A stretch of DNA of 64,000 nucleotides from Streptomyces sp. 130 (lineage in GTDB: Bacteria > Actinomycetota > Actinomycetes > Streptomycetales > Streptomycetaceae). The stretch covers positions 50,504-114,503 of the forward strand of contig NZ_VJNO01000021.1 in assembly GCF_007096885.1 (NCBI RefSeq), in the 5' to 3' direction. Positions 51,483-60,743 of the stretch are shown one piece after another (the stretch's first letter is position 1; every line of letters begins with the position of its first letter). A model generated the notes under the pieces. The model was not told the origin of the DNA and searched no databases. It saw nothing but the letters and a program-made list of their open reading frames with translations. The position numbers were made by a program, and so were the translations under genes.

Positions 51483-54200
51483 GTGCAGCCACCGAAGGCG
51501 GCCGACGCCTCCGATGCCGAACCGCGTCCGGACAGAGCCCGGCGGGAGCCGGGCACGGACGCGGAGACTCCGGCCGGATCGACCCTCGCCGGCTCCGACG
51601 AGACGCAGGCCGAGCGCGTCTCCGGTGACGAACCCCTGCTGCCCGCCCGTGTGCACCGCCCCTCCGACCTGCTGCGCCTGCTCATCGGGGTGCTGGCGGT
51701 CGTCGTGCTGTTCTCCGTCGCCGCGTTCGCCCACGGCACCACCACCGGTCTCGAAGAGGACATCAACAAGGGCACCGGACAGGCCCCCGACCTGCTGATC
51801 AAGATCGCCGGACTGGTCTCCAGCATCGCGGTGCTCCTCGTCCCGGTCGCCTTCGCCATCGAGCGGCTGATCAAACGCGACGGGCTGCGGATCGCCGACG
51901 GGGTGCTGGCCGCCGTGCTGGCGCACGGCGTGACGCTGGCCACGGACCTATGGGTCGCCAAGTCCGCTTCCGGCACCATCCGGGACGCGCTGACCCAGCC
52001 GCAGCCCGGCGCCGCGGTCACCGATCCGGTGCACGGCTACCTCGCTCCCGTGATCGCGTACATGACGGCGGTCGGCATGGCGAGACGGCCGCGCTGGCGG
52101 GTCGTGCTCTGGGTGGTGCTGCTGCTCGACGCCTTCGCGATGCTGGTCGGCGGCTATACGACCCCGTTCTCCATCGTGCTCACGGTGCTGATCGGCTGGA
52201 CGGTGGCGTACGGCACGCTGTACGCGGTCGGCTCGCCGAACGTCCGCCCGACCGGGCAGCACCTGATGGCCGGTCTGCGGCACGTCGGCTTCCGGCCGGT
52301 CACCGCGATGCGGGCCGAGGACGCGCCCGACTCCGGGGACCAGAGCGACCGGGGGCGCCGCTATCAGGTCTCCCTGGAGGACGGGCCACCGCTCGACGTG
52401 ACCGTGGTGGACCGCGAGCAGCAGGCCCAGGGGTTCTTCTACCGGGTGTGGCGCAGGCTCACCCTGCGCGGCATCACCCAGCGGCGGTCCATCCAGTCGC
52501 TGCGCCAGGCGCTGGAGCAGGAGGCGCTGCTCGCGTACGCGGCGATCGCCGCCGGTGCCAACGCGCCGAAGCTCATCGCCACCTCCGAGCTCGGCCCGGA
52601 CGCCGTGATGCTGGTCTACGAGCACATCGGCGGCCGGTCGCTGGACGCCCTGGCGGACACCGAGATCACCGACGATCTGGTGCGCGGGGCGTGGGAGCAG
52701 GTCAAGGCCCTCCAGTCGCGCCGGATCGCGCACCGCAGGCTCACGGGTGACGCCATACTGGTGGATCGTTTCGGCAAGGTGTTCGTCACCGACCTGCGCG
52801 GCGGCGAGATCGCGGCCGGTGACCTGGTCCTGCGGATGGACGTCGCGCAGCTGCTCACCACCACCGGGCTGCGGGTGGGCCCCGAGCGGGCCGTGGCCGC
52901 CGCGCTCGCCGTGCTCGGCCCCGACGCGGTCGCCGACTGCCTGCCGCTGCTCCAGCCGATCGCGCTCAGCCGCTCCACCCGGGCGCAGCTGCGCCGGCTC
53001 GCCCGGGAACGCTCCCAGCGCGAGCGCGAGGCCGTCCTCGAAGCGTCGGACGCGGCCAAGCGCGCCCGGGCCGAGGAGGCGGAGCTGTCCAGGAGCGGGG
53101 AGCGCAAGAACGCCCGCAAGTCGCTGCGCACGGAGAAGCAGGCCGAGAAGCGGGCCATGGACGACGCCCTCGAAGAGGTGCGCGAGGAGGACCTGCTCTC
53201 CCAGATCCGCCGCGAGGTCCTGCTGATCCGGCCGCAGGCGCCGGTCGAGCCGGTCCGCCTGGAGCGCATCAAGCCGCGCACCCTGATCAGCTTCATCGCC
53301 GGTGCCATCGCCGCGTACTTCCTGATCTCGCAGGTCACCGAGGCCGACTTCGGGGCGGTCGTCGAGCAGGCGGAGTGGGGCTGGGTGGCCGCCGCGCTCG
53401 GCTTCTCGGCGCTGAGTTACGTGGCCGCCGCGATGAGCCTGCTGGGCTTCGTGCCCGAGCGGGTGTCGTTCGGCCGGACCGTCCTCGCGCAGGTCGCCGG
53501 GTCGTTCGTGAAGATCGTGGCGCCGGCGGCGGTCGGCGGGGTGGCGCTGAACACCCGCTTCCTCCAGCGCTCCGGGGTCCGGCCCGGTCTCGCGGTGGCG
53601 AGCGTGGGCGCGTCCCAGCTGTTCGGTCTCGGCTGCCACATCCTGCTGCTGGGCGCCTTCGGCTATCTGACCGGCACCGAGAAGACGCCCTCCTCGCTCA
53701 CCCCGTCCAGGACCGTGATCGCCGGGCTGCTGACGGTCGCCGTGCTGGTCCTCGTGGTCACCGCCATCCCGTTCCTGCGGAAGTTCGTGGTGACCCGGGT
53801 GCGGTCGCTGTTCGCCGGGGTCGTTCCCCGCATGCTCGACGTGGTGCAGCGCCCGCAGAAGCTGCTCACCGGGATCGGCGGGATGCTGCTGCTGACCGGT
53901 GTCTTCGTGATGTGCCTGGACGCCTCGGTCCGGGCGTTCAGCGGACCGGACACCCCGCACCTCAGCTACGCGAGCATCGCCGTGGTCTTCCTCGCCGGCA
54001 ACGCGCTCGGCTCGGCCGCGCCGACGCCGGGCGGCATGGGCGCCGTGGAGGGCGCGCTGACGCTGGGTCTGATCGCGGTCGGGCTGCCCAAGGAGGTCGC
54101 CGCCCCGGCCGTGCTGCTGTTCCGGCTGATGACCCTGTGGCTGCCGGTCCTTCCCGGCTGGCTGTGCTTCAACCACCTCACGCGCAAGGGACAGCTGTGA
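51483..54200 (+). CDS. Large membrane protein: kinase-like domain joined to UPF0104/AglD-type flippase-like domain
   Basis: A 905-residue protein. Residues about 1-40 are disordered; about 60-270 contains five or six membrane helices; about 275-480 resembles an aminoglycoside-kinase-like fold (VMLVYEHIGGRSLDALAD, AHRRLTGDAILVDRFGKVFV); about 500-590 is a Lys/Arg/Glu-rich coiled coil; about 590-905 is a UPF0104 lysylphosphatidylglycerol-synthase-type membrane domain (VTEADFGAVVEQAEWGWVAA, VGGVALNTRFLQRSGVRPGL, PTPGGMGAVEGALTLGL). UPF0104 proteins transport or process lipids; the kinase-like part lacks an obvious DFG, so it may be inactive. GTG 51483 follows AAGGAG at 6 bases. It appears monocistronic. 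Confidence 0.85.
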   Translation: MQPPKAADASDAEPRPDRARREPGTDAETPAGSTLAGSDETQAERVSGDEPLLPARVHRPSDLLRLLIGVLAVVVLFSVAAFAHGTTTGLEEDINKGTGQAPDLLIKIAGLVSSIAVLLVPVAFAIERLIKRDGLRIADGVLAAVLAHGVTLATDLWVAKSASGTIRDALTQPQPGAAVTDPVHGYLAPVIAYMTAVGMARRPRWRVVLWVVLLLDAFAMLVGGYTTPFSIVLTVLIGWTVAYGTLYAVGSPNVRPTGQHLMAGLRHVGFRPVTAMRAEDAPDSGDQSDRGRRYQVSLEDGPPLDVTVVDREQQAQGFFYRVWRRLTLRGITQRRSIQSLRQALEQEALLAYAAIAAGANAPKLIATSELGPDAVMLVYEHIGGRSLDALADTEITDDLVRGAWEQVKALQSRRIAHRRLTGDAILVDRFGKVFVTDLRGGEIAAGDLVLRMDVAQLLTTTGLRVGPERAVAAALAVLGPDAVADCLPLLQPIALSRSTRAQLRRLARERSQREREAVLEASDAAKRARAEEAELSRSGERKNARKSLRTEKQAEKRAMDDALEEVREEDLLSQIRREVLLIRPQAPVEPVRLERIKPRTLISFIAGAIAAYFLISQVTEADFGAVVEQAEWGWVAAALGFSALSYVAAAMSLLGFVPERVSFGRTVLAQVAGSFVKIVAPAAVGGVALNTRFLQRSGVRPGLAVASVGASQLFGLGCHILLLGAFGYLTGTEKTPSSLTPSRTVIAGLLTVAVLVLVVTAIPFLRKFVVTRVRSLFAGVVPRMLDVVQRPQKLLTGIGGMLLLTGVFVMCLDASVRAFSGPDTPHLSYASIAVVFLAGNALGSAAPTPGGMGAVEGALTLGLIAVGLPKEVAAPAVLLFRLMTLWLPVLPGWLCFNHLTRKGQL

Positions 54201-54276
54201 CCGACCTGCGTGCACGGGCCACCCACTTGGACCGGCACCCCGTGCGCGCGCCCCGGCGCCGCCGCAGCATGGAGCG

Positions 54277-55878
54277 ATGAGGACCTCCCCTGCCCTGCGC
54301 GCCGCGGCCCTCGCCGCCACCGTGACCGTGCTGCTCCCCCTCGCCGGCTGTGCGGACGGCGGTGACGAGGAACCCACCGGCCCGACGAACCGGGCCCGCG
54401 CGGCGAACGCCGCCACCGGCAGCCCGTCGACCGGCCTCGCCGCCCAGAAGCTGACGTGGAAGAAGTGCCCCGCGCCTTCCCAGGCCCAGGGCGGTGGAAA
54501 CCCGCCGTCCCCGCTGCCCGGCGGGGCGAACTGGGAGTGCGCCTCCATGAAGGCCCCCCTCGATTACGCGAAGCCGGACGGCGACACCATCGAGCTGGCG
54601 CTCATCCGCGCGAAGGCGATCAGCCCGAAGAAGCGGATCGGCTCGCTCATCTTCAACTTCGGCGGGCCCGGCGGCTCGGGCGTCGCCACCCTGCCCGCGT
54701 TCGGTACGGCGTACGACAAGCTGCGCGCCCGGTACGACCTGGTGAGCTTCGACCCGCGCGGAGTGGGGAACAGCGACGGCGTCGAGTGCGAGACCGACAA
54801 GCAGCTGGACGCCCGCTACCAGGAGGACGGCACCCCGGACGACGCGGCGGAGGAGAAGGCGTTCGTCCAGGACACCAAGAGGTTCGCCGCCGCCTGCGAG
54901 AAGCGGTCCGGCGAGCGGCTCCCGTACGTCGGCACCACCAACGCCGCCCGCGACATGGACTTGATGCGCCAGGTGCTCGGCGACGACAAGCTGTACTACT
55001 TCGGCATCTCGTACGGCACCGAGCTGGGCGGCGTCTACGCGCACCTCTTCCCCAAGAAGGTCGGGCGGGCGGTCCTGGACGCGGTGGTCGACCCCACCGA
55101 GGACGCCGAGGAGTCCTCGCTGAGCCAGGCCAAGGGCTTCCAGCTCGCCCTGGACAACTTCACCGAGGACTGCGCGGACCGGGGTGACGCCTGCAAGCTG
55201 CCCGGGTCCGACGCGAAGGAGATCGAGCAGGGCATCTCCTCCCTGCTGGACCAGCTGGAGAAGAAGCCCATCAAGGGCATCGGCGCCCGCGAGCTGACCG
55301 AGACCCAGGCCACCACCGGCATCGCGGCGGCCCTCTACTCCAAGGAGACCTGGCCGCTGCTGGAACAGGGTGTGGACGAGGCGGACGGCGGGAACGGCTC
55401 CCTGCTCCTGGCGCTCGCCGACTCCCTCAACGGCCGCTCCGAGGACGGACGGTACGACAACTCCGCCGCCGCCTACTCCGCGATCAGCTGCGCCGACTCG
55501 CGCGAGCGGTTCACGCTGGAGCAGACGAAGGCGAAGCTCCCCGCGTTCCGCGACGCCTCCCCGGTCTTCGGGAACTACCTGGGCTGGGGCCTGATGGGCT
55601 GCACCGACTGGCCGGTCAAGGGCACCTGGAAGACCCCCGACGTCAGCGCCCCCGGCGCCGCCCCCATCCTCGTCATCGGCAACACCGGCGACCCGGCGAC
55701 CCCGTACGAGGGCGCCCAGGCGATGGCCGAGGAGCTGGGCGAGGGCGTCGGCGTGGAGATGACGTACAAGGGCCAGGGGCACGGCGCGTACAACAGCGGC
55801 GACGCCTGCGTGCAGAAGGCGGTCGGCGGCTATCTGCTCGACGGCAAGGTCCCGGAGGCCGGCACGGTCTGCGGCTGA
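54277..55878 (+). CDS. Secreted lipoprotein peptidase, TAP-like alpha/beta hydrolase (copy 1)
   Basis: A 533-residue lipoprotein: signal peptide with lipobox PLAGC (Cys at residue 25), then an S33-type alpha/beta hydrolase. The oxyanion segment is NFGGPGGSGVATL, the nucleophile elbow is YYFGISYGTELGGVYAH, the acid is in ILVIGNTGDPATPYE, and the His in GQGHGAYNSGDACV. C-terminal TAP-like domain from about residue 430. Streptomyces tripeptidyl aminopeptidases of this type trim N-terminal tripeptides outside the cell; anchoring suggests a membrane-surface role. A tandem paralogue follows after 73 bases. Confidence 0.93.
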   Translation: MRTSPALRAAALAATVTVLLPLAGCADGGDEEPTGPTNRARAANAATGSPSTGLAAQKLTWKKCPAPSQAQGGGNPPSPLPGGANWECASMKAPLDYAKPDGDTIELALIRAKAISPKKRIGSLIFNFGGPGGSGVATLPAFGTAYDKLRARYDLVSFDPRGVGNSDGVECETDKQLDARYQEDGTPDDAAEEKAFVQDTKRFAAACEKRSGERLPYVGTTNAARDMDLMRQVLGDDKLYYFGISYGTELGGVYAHLFPKKVGRAVLDAVVDPTEDAEESSLSQAKGFQLALDNFTEDCADRGDACKLPGSDAKEIEQGISSLLDQLEKKPIKGIGARELTETQATTGIAAALYSKETWPLLEQGVDEADGGNGSLLLALADSLNGRSEDGRYDNSAAAYSAISCADSRERFTLEQTKAKLPAFRDASPVFGNYLGWGLMGCTDWPVKGTWKTPDVSAPGAAPILVIGNTGDPATPYEGAQAMAEELGEGVGVEMTYKGQGHGAYNSGDACVQKAVGGYLLDGKVPEAGTVCG

Positions 55879-55951
55879 CCGCCCGCCGGGTGCCCCCCCT
55901 ACGATGGGCGGACTGCCGTACCGGCAGCGCTCGACGGGGAGGAAGGCACAC

Positions 55952-57457
55952 GTGGCCGCACACGCACGGGCCGGGGCACTGGCCGCCGCCGCACTGCTGC
56001 TGACGGGGGCACTCGCGGGCTGCGAGGACGGTACGGACGACAAGCCGGGCACGCGGGCGGCCGGCTCCCCCGCCACGCAGCGCCCGGACTGGACCCGTTG
56101 CGAGGCTCCCGAGGGCGGTGAGGCACCGGGCTCCGAGTGGCGCTGCGCGACGGTGCAGGTGCCGCTGGACTACGCGAAGCCGAAGGGCGAAACGATCGGC
56201 ATCGCCCTGATCCGCAAGGAGGCCACGGACCGGGGCAAGCGCCTGGGCTCGATGCTCTTCGACTTCGGCGGGCCCGGCGGCTCGGGCGTCTCCATACTGC
56301 CGCGCGCCGCCTCCGGGTACGCCGCCCTCAACTCCCGTTACGACCTGGTGGGCTTCGACCCGCGCGGGGTGGCAAGGAGCTCCGGGGTGCGGTGCCGCGA
56401 CGACAAGGCGCAGGGGAAGGCGTACCAGAATGTGGACATGACGCCGGACACGGCGGCCGAGGAGAAGGCGTTCATGGCGGACGGCGCCGACTTCGGGGCC
56501 GGCTGCGCCCGCCTGTCCGGCAAGATCCTCCCGCACGTCGGCACGACGAACGCCGCCCGCGACATGGACCTGATCCGCCAGGCCCTCGGGGACGAGAAGC
56601 TGACGTACTTCGGCATGTCGTACGGCACCGAGCTGGGCGGCACGTACGCCCATCTCTTCCCGGAGCGCGTGGGACGTACGGTCCTGGACGCGGTCGTCGA
56701 CCCGACCGCGGACTCCACCGGGCACGCGCGCAATCAGGCGACCGGCTTCCAGCGGGCGCTGGAGAACTACCTCGAGGACCGCGGCGAGGACCCGGAGGCG
56801 GGCTCCCGGCGGATCGCGGCGCTGCTGAAGCGGATCGACGCCGAGCCGCTGCCGACCGGCACGGACCGCGAGCTCAACGAGTCGCTGGCGATCACCGGCA
56901 TCGTGACCCCCCTCTACTCGAAGGACAGCTGGCCCGCCCTCACCCGCGCCCTGGACGAGGCGGAGGAGGGCAGCGGCGGCATGCTGCTCCAGCTCGCCGA
57001 CTCGTACAACGGCCGCGACGAGAACGGCCACTACGACACCCAGAACCACTCGCAGCGGGCCATCTCCTGCGCGGACGGCAAGGGGCGGCCCACGGCGGCC
57101 GAGGCGAGGGCGCTGCTGCCCGAGTTCGAGAAGCTGTCCCCGGTGTTCGGCCCGTTCCTGGCCTGGGACACGGCGGGCTGGTGCTCCGGCTGGCCGGTGG
57201 CCGGCGAGCACGACGACCCGGAGGTGAGCGCTCCGGGCGCCGGTCCGATCCTGGTCGTGGGGACGACGGGGGACCCGGCCACGCCGTACGAGGGCGCCCG
57301 CCGGATGGCGGACGAGCTGGGCGAGGGCGTCGGCGTGCTGCTCTCCAACGAGGGCGAGGGGCACGGCGCGTACGGCGGCAACAGCTGTGTGACGTCGACC
57401 GTGGACTCGTACTTCCTGGACGGGAAGGTCCCGGCGGACGGCAAGACCTGCTCGTGA
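55952..57457 (+). CDS. Secreted lipoprotein peptidase, TAP-like alpha/beta hydrolase (copy 2)
   Basis: A 501-residue paralogue of the previous gene with the same architecture: lipobox GALAGC, FDFGGPGGSGVSIL, YFGMSYGTELGGTYAH, VVGTTGDPATPYEGA and GEGHGAYGGNSCV. It is shorter because a segment around residues 290-330 of copy 1 is reduced. GTG 55952 follows GAGGAAGG with good spacing. Tandem duplication followed by divergence is evident. A hairpin at 57478 closes the pair. Confidence 0.93.
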   Translation: MAAHARAGALAAAALLLTGALAGCEDGTDDKPGTRAAGSPATQRPDWTRCEAPEGGEAPGSEWRCATVQVPLDYAKPKGETIGIALIRKEATDRGKRLGSMLFDFGGPGGSGVSILPRAASGYAALNSRYDLVGFDPRGVARSSGVRCRDDKAQGKAYQNVDMTPDTAAEEKAFMADGADFGAGCARLSGKILPHVGTTNAARDMDLIRQALGDEKLTYFGMSYGTELGGTYAHLFPERVGRTVLDAVVDPTADSTGHARNQATGFQRALENYLEDRGEDPEAGSRRIAALLKRIDAEPLPTGTDRELNESLAITGIVTPLYSKDSWPALTRALDEAEEGSGGMLLQLADSYNGRDENGHYDTQNHSQRAISCADGKGRPTAAEARALLPEFEKLSPVFGPFLAWDTAGWCSGWPVAGEHDDPEVSAPGAGPILVVGTTGDPATPYEGARRMADELGEGVGVLLSNEGEGHGAYGGNSCVTSTVDSYFLDGKVPADGKTCS

Positions 57458-57477
57458 CCAGGGCCACGAGCGCCGAA

Positions 57478-57508
57478 GGGGCCGGTCCGCGCGATGCGGA
57501 CCGGCCCC
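57478..57508. terminator. Hairpin terminator between lipoprotein gene and moeZ
   Basis: A perfect 13-bp stem (57478-57490 with 57496-57508, loop GCGAT) separates two converging transcripts and is followed by TTGC on the plus side. Confidence 0.8.
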
Positions 57509-57538
57509 TTGCGAGCGTGCCGAGTGGAGCCGGACGTT

Positions 57539-58717
57539 CTAGTAGACCGGCTTCTCGGGCTCGATCTGGTTGACCCAGCCGATCACGCCGCCGCCCACGT
57601 GGACCGCGTCGGCGAAGCCCGCCGACTTGAGGACCGCGAGGACTTCCGCACTGCGGACACCCGTCTTGCAGTTCAGGACGATGCGCTTGTCCTGCGGGAG
57701 GTCCTGGAGGGCGTTGCCCATCAGGAACTCGTTCTTCGGGATCAGCCGGGAGCCCGGGATCGCGACGATCTCGTACTCGTTCGGCTCGCGGACGTCGATG
57801 ATCTCGATCTTCTCGTCGCCGTCGATCCACTCCTTGAGCTGCTTCGGAGTGATGGTCGACCCGGCCGCCGCCTCCTGCGCCTCCTCCGACACGACGCCGC
57901 AGAAGGCCTCGTAGTCGATGAGCTCGGTGACGGTGGGGTTCTCGCCGCAGACCGCGCAGTCGGGGTCCTTGCGCACCTTGACCTGGCGGTACTGCATCTC
58001 CAGGGCGTCGTAGATCATCAGCCGGCCGACCAGCGGGTCGCCGATGCCGGCGAGCAGCTTGATGGCCTCGTTGACCTGGATCGAGCCGATGGAGGCGCAG
58101 AGCACACCGAGGACGCCGCCCTCGGCGCAGGACGGGACCATGCCCGGCGGGGGCGGCTCCGGGTAGAGGCAGCGGTAGCAGGGGCCGTGCTCGGACCAGA
58201 ACACGGACGCCTGGCCGTCGAAGCGGTAGATCGAGCCCCAGACGTAGGGCTTGTTCAGCAGGACCGCGGCGTCGTTGACGAGATAGCGGGTGGCGAAGTT
58301 GTCCGTGCCGTCCACGATCAGGTCGTACTGGGAGAAGATGTCCATCACGTTGTCGGCTTCCAGCCGCTCCTCGTGAAGGACCACGTTGACCAGGGGGTTG
58401 ATGCCCTGGACCGTCTCCTTGGCCGACTGGGCCTTGGACTTGCCGATGTCACCCTGGCTGTGGATGACCTGGCGCTGCAGGTTCGACTCGTCTACCTCGT
58501 CGAACTCCACGATGCCGAGCGTGCCGACACCGGCGGCGGCCATGTACATCAGGGCCGGCGAACCGAGGCCGCCGGCGCCGACACAGAGCACCTTCGCGTT
58601 CTTCAGCCGCTTCTGCCCGTCCATCCCGACATCCGGGATGATCAGGTGGCGGGAGTACCTGCGGACCTCGTCGACGGTGAGCTCAGCAGCTGGCTCGACC
58701 AGGGGTGGCAGCGACAC
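57539..58717 (-). CDS. moeZ: Adenylyltransferase/sulfurtransferase MoeZ
   Basis: A 392-residue fusion: an E1-like adenylation domain (residues about 20-265, ATP loop GVGAGGLGSPALMYMAAAG, ESNLQRQVIH) with zinc Cys pairs CYRC and CAVC, and a C-terminal rhodanese domain (about 295-385) with active-site segment LNCKTGVRSAEV. MoeZ adenylates and thiocarboxylates MoaD- and CysO-type sulfur carriers for molybdopterin, cysteine and other sulfur pathways. It starts at ATG 58717 and has an exact SigR promoter upstream, placing it in the thiol-stress regulon. moaE is elsewhere in the window, at 25.1 kb. Confidence 0.95.
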   Translation of the reverse strand: MSLPPLVEPAAELTVDEVRRYSRHLIIPDVGMDGQKRLKNAKVLCVGAGGLGSPALMYMAAAGVGTLGIVEFDEVDESNLQRQVIHSQGDIGKSKAQSAKETVQGINPLVNVVLHEERLEADNVMDIFSQYDLIVDGTDNFATRYLVNDAAVLLNKPYVWGSIYRFDGQASVFWSEHGPCYRCLYPEPPPPGMVPSCAEGGVLGVLCASIGSIQVNEAIKLLAGIGDPLVGRLMIYDALEMQYRQVKVRKDPDCAVCGENPTVTELIDYEAFCGVVSEEAQEAAAGSTITPKQLKEWIDGDEKIEIIDVREPNEYEIVAIPGSRLIPKNEFLMGNALQDLPQDKRIVLNCKTGVRSAEVLAVLKSAGFADAVHVGGGVIGWVNQIEPEKPVY

Positions 58718-58783
58718 AGGAACCTCAACAATGCAGGTGGTCGGTTTCTACGTACTTCGACTACGTACGGTTGTTCTTCCGGT

Positions 58784-58809
58784 AACACTGCCACGCCCCT
58801 TCTCATTCC
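58784..58809 (-). promoter_or_regulatory. SigR promoter of moeZ
   Basis: GGAAT (58809-58805) and GTT (58786-58784) on the minus strand have an 18-base spacer. The -35 overlaps the last codons of the upstream spherulin-4-like gene (stop 58803-58805), so moeZ has its own stress start inside the end of the exopolysaccharide operon. Confidence 0.88.
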
Positions 58810-59630
58810 GAGATACCAGGTCCGATCCGCGAGACGATTTCGTCCCAGTACCTGGGCAGTGCCGCGAATGGGTCGCTTCGTCCGTGACCGTTCCCCGATC
58901 CGGTCCGTCCGCCGCGGTCCGTGAAGAAGATCGTCCCGGCGCCCTGCCAGCGGGCGATCCGCATCGCCTCCTCCAGGTGCGTGCGCGGAACGCCGTGCAC
59001 GAAGTGTGCGAAGCGGCCGGGCGGGTAGGCCGCGGTCCACTCCGCCACCTGCGACCAGCGGTAGTCGCTCCACGCGCCCCGGAACGTGACGAGCTGGTCG
59101 CCGGTCTCCGCGTAGCCGGGGTACGGATGGGTGTCGTGCCCCAGCACGAGGTGGCCGTCGTCCTTCCCGAGGAGGGCCCGCAGGGCGCCGGCGAGCCGGC
59201 GGACGGCCGGCAGCTCGGCGCGGCCGGCCGGGCAGCGGTCCAGGTAGAAGCCGTCCACCCGGTACCAGTCCAGGTAGGAGCGGGCGTCGGCGAGCAGTTC
59301 CCCGAACGGCCGGGTGCCGTGGGCGAGGTCGAGCTGTCCGAGCAGCCTGCCGCCGGACGCCCGTACGGCGTCGAGCGGGCCCCCTTCGCGCAGCGCCCGG
59401 GCGCGGGCGTCGCGGAGCCGGCCGGCCGCCTCCAGACAGTGCGGGTCGGGCCTGCTGCCGGGGCCGTTGTCGATGTTGAGGACGGCCCAGTGCAGGGGGG
59501 TCCCGGGGCGGGTCAGCTCGGCCCACTCGGCGGGGGCGAGCAGCGGATGGGCGTAGCCGGGGACGCCGAAGCCGAGCCGGTCGGCCCCGCTGGCGCGCCG
59601 GGCGGTGCCGGTGCTGGTCAGATGCGGCAC
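58803..59630 (-). CDS. Spherulin-4/GH135-like glycoside hydrolase
   Basis: A 275-residue TIM-barrel-like protein of the spherulation-specific family 4, related to GH135 (Sph3), whose founding member cleaves galactosaminogalactan. Visible: HWAVLNIDNGPGSRPDP (first strand), LGQLDLAHGTRPFGELLADA, YRVDGFYLDRCP with likely catalytic Asp, GHDTHPYPGYAETGD and AHFVHGVPRTHLEEAMR. There is no clear signal peptide, so it may act inside or be exported unusually. GTG 59630 has an excellent GGAGG site four bases upstream, inside the epimerase stop region: the two overlap by 13 bases and are coupled. Confidence 0.82.
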   Translation of the reverse strand: MPHLTSTGTARRASGADRLGFGVPGYAHPLLAPAEWAELTRPGTPLHWAVLNIDNGPGSRPDPHCLEAAGRLRDARARALREGGPLDAVRASGGRLLGQLDLAHGTRPFGELLADARSYLDWYRVDGFYLDRCPAGRAELPAVRRLAGALRALLGKDDGHLVLGHDTHPYPGYAETGDQLVTFRGAWSDYRWSQVAEWTAAYPPGRFAHFVHGVPRTHLEEAMRIARWQGAGTIFFTDRGGRTGSGNGHGRSDPFAALPRYWDEIVSRIGPGISE

Positions 59631-60583
59631 GCCGCCTCCATCCAGATGTCCGCGAGCGACTCCTCCAGATTGATCCGGGGGCGCCAGCCGAGCCGGTCCC
59701 GCGCGGTGCGGACGTCGGCCTGCTGCCAGGCGCCGCAGCCGTCCGGGTACGGGGACGGGGTGGCCGAGAGGTGTTCGATGACCGACTCGGCGGAGGTGCG
59801 GGGCGCGCCGATGGGGAGGCGGGCGGGGGGCGTGTCCAGCTCGTGGAGCGCGCCGGCGTATCCGGCGACCTTGGCGAGGACGGCCGCCGCGTCGCGCAGC
59901 CGGACGGCCCGGCCGGTGCCGATGTTGACGACGCCCTGCGCGGCGGAGAGCGAGGCGGCGTGCACGGCCCGCGCCACGTCGCGCACGTCCACGAAGTCCC
60001 GCTGCACGCCCAGGCCGCTGAGCTTCAGCTCGCCGTCCCCGGCCTGCATGGTGCGGCGCATCGCCTCGGCGAGCCGGCCGAGCGGGGAACCGGCCGGGGT
60101 GCCGGGGCCGACCGGTGAGAAGACCCGCAGGACGACCGCGTCGAGGCCGGAGCCGAGGACGAGCTCGGTGGCGGCGAGCTTGCTGACGCCGTACGGGCCG
60201 CCGGGGCGCGGGATGGCGTCCTCGGCGGTGGAGGACCCGGGCTGCGAGGGTCCGTACTCCGAGGCGCAGCCGACCTGGACCAGGCGGGCGGTGCAGCGGC
60301 TGCGCCGCATCGCCTCGCAGACGGTGGCGACGGCGACGGTGTTGTGCCGGGTGAGGTCGCGCGCGCCGCCCCGGGTCGCGCCGGCGCAGTTGACGACGAC
60401 CCCGGGATGGACGGCGTCCAGGAAGCGGGTGAGCGCTCCGGGGCTGCCGGTCGCGAGGTCGAACCGCACATCGGCGTCGTCGCCGCGGCCGAGGGCCGTG
60501 AGGTGGACGGCGGGGTCGGCGAGCAGCCGGTCGGCCACGAACCGGCCGATGAATCCGTTGGCCCCGAGCAGCAGCACCCTCAT
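59618..60583 (-). CDS. NAD-dependent sugar epimerase/dehydratase
   Basis: A 321-residue extended SDR. The cofactor loop is MRVLLLGANGFIGRFVADRL, the catalytic motif YGVSKLAATELV (YxxxK) with the preceding Ser in QVGCASEYGPS. Family members epimerise or dehydrate nucleotide sugars such as UDP-glucose or UDP-GlcNAc. In the operon it could make UDP-GalNAc for polymer synthesis; that is inference. ATG 60583 overlaps the stop of a 21-codon upstream ORF (ATGA), and the downstream hydrolase gene overlaps its end. Confidence 0.87.
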   Translation of the reverse strand: MRVLLLGANGFIGRFVADRLLADPAVHLTALGRGDDADVRFDLATGSPGALTRFLDAVHPGVVVNCAGATRGGARDLTRHNTVAVATVCEAMRRSRCTARLVQVGCASEYGPSQPGSSTAEDAIPRPGGPYGVSKLAATELVLGSGLDAVVLRVFSPVGPGTPAGSPLGRLAEAMRRTMQAGDGELKLSGLGVQRDFVDVRDVARAVHAASLSAAQGVVNIGTGRAVRLRDAAAVLAKVAGYAGALHELDTPPARLPIGAPRTSAESVIEHLSATPSPYPDGCGAWQQADVRTARDRLGWRPRINLEESLADIWMEAACRI

Positions 60584-60645
60584 CGCGCACCGCCCCGGCC
60601 TGAGGGCCGACGGCGGGCTGCCGGTGCGGGGGATTGGCGGGTCAT
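60580..60645 (-). CDS. 21-residue leader ORF coupled to the epimerase gene
   Basis: A short ORF with ATG 60645, a good AAGGAG ribosome site at 8 bases, and a TGA stop overlapping the epimerase ATG. The product is basic (Arg-rich, MTRQSPAPAARRRPSGRG) and unlike a folded protein. It may only serve ribosome delivery to the epimerase, whose own ATG lacks a clear site. Confidence 0.6.
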   Translation of the reverse strand: MTRQSPAPAARRRPSGRGGAR

Positions 60646-60743
60646 GTCGGTGTCTCCTTGAGGGCTGTTCCGTACGTCTCGGTGCGCACGGTTCGGGTGG
60701 TACGGCCCGCGGCGTCGGCTCCGCGGGGGGCTCGGGGGCCGCC

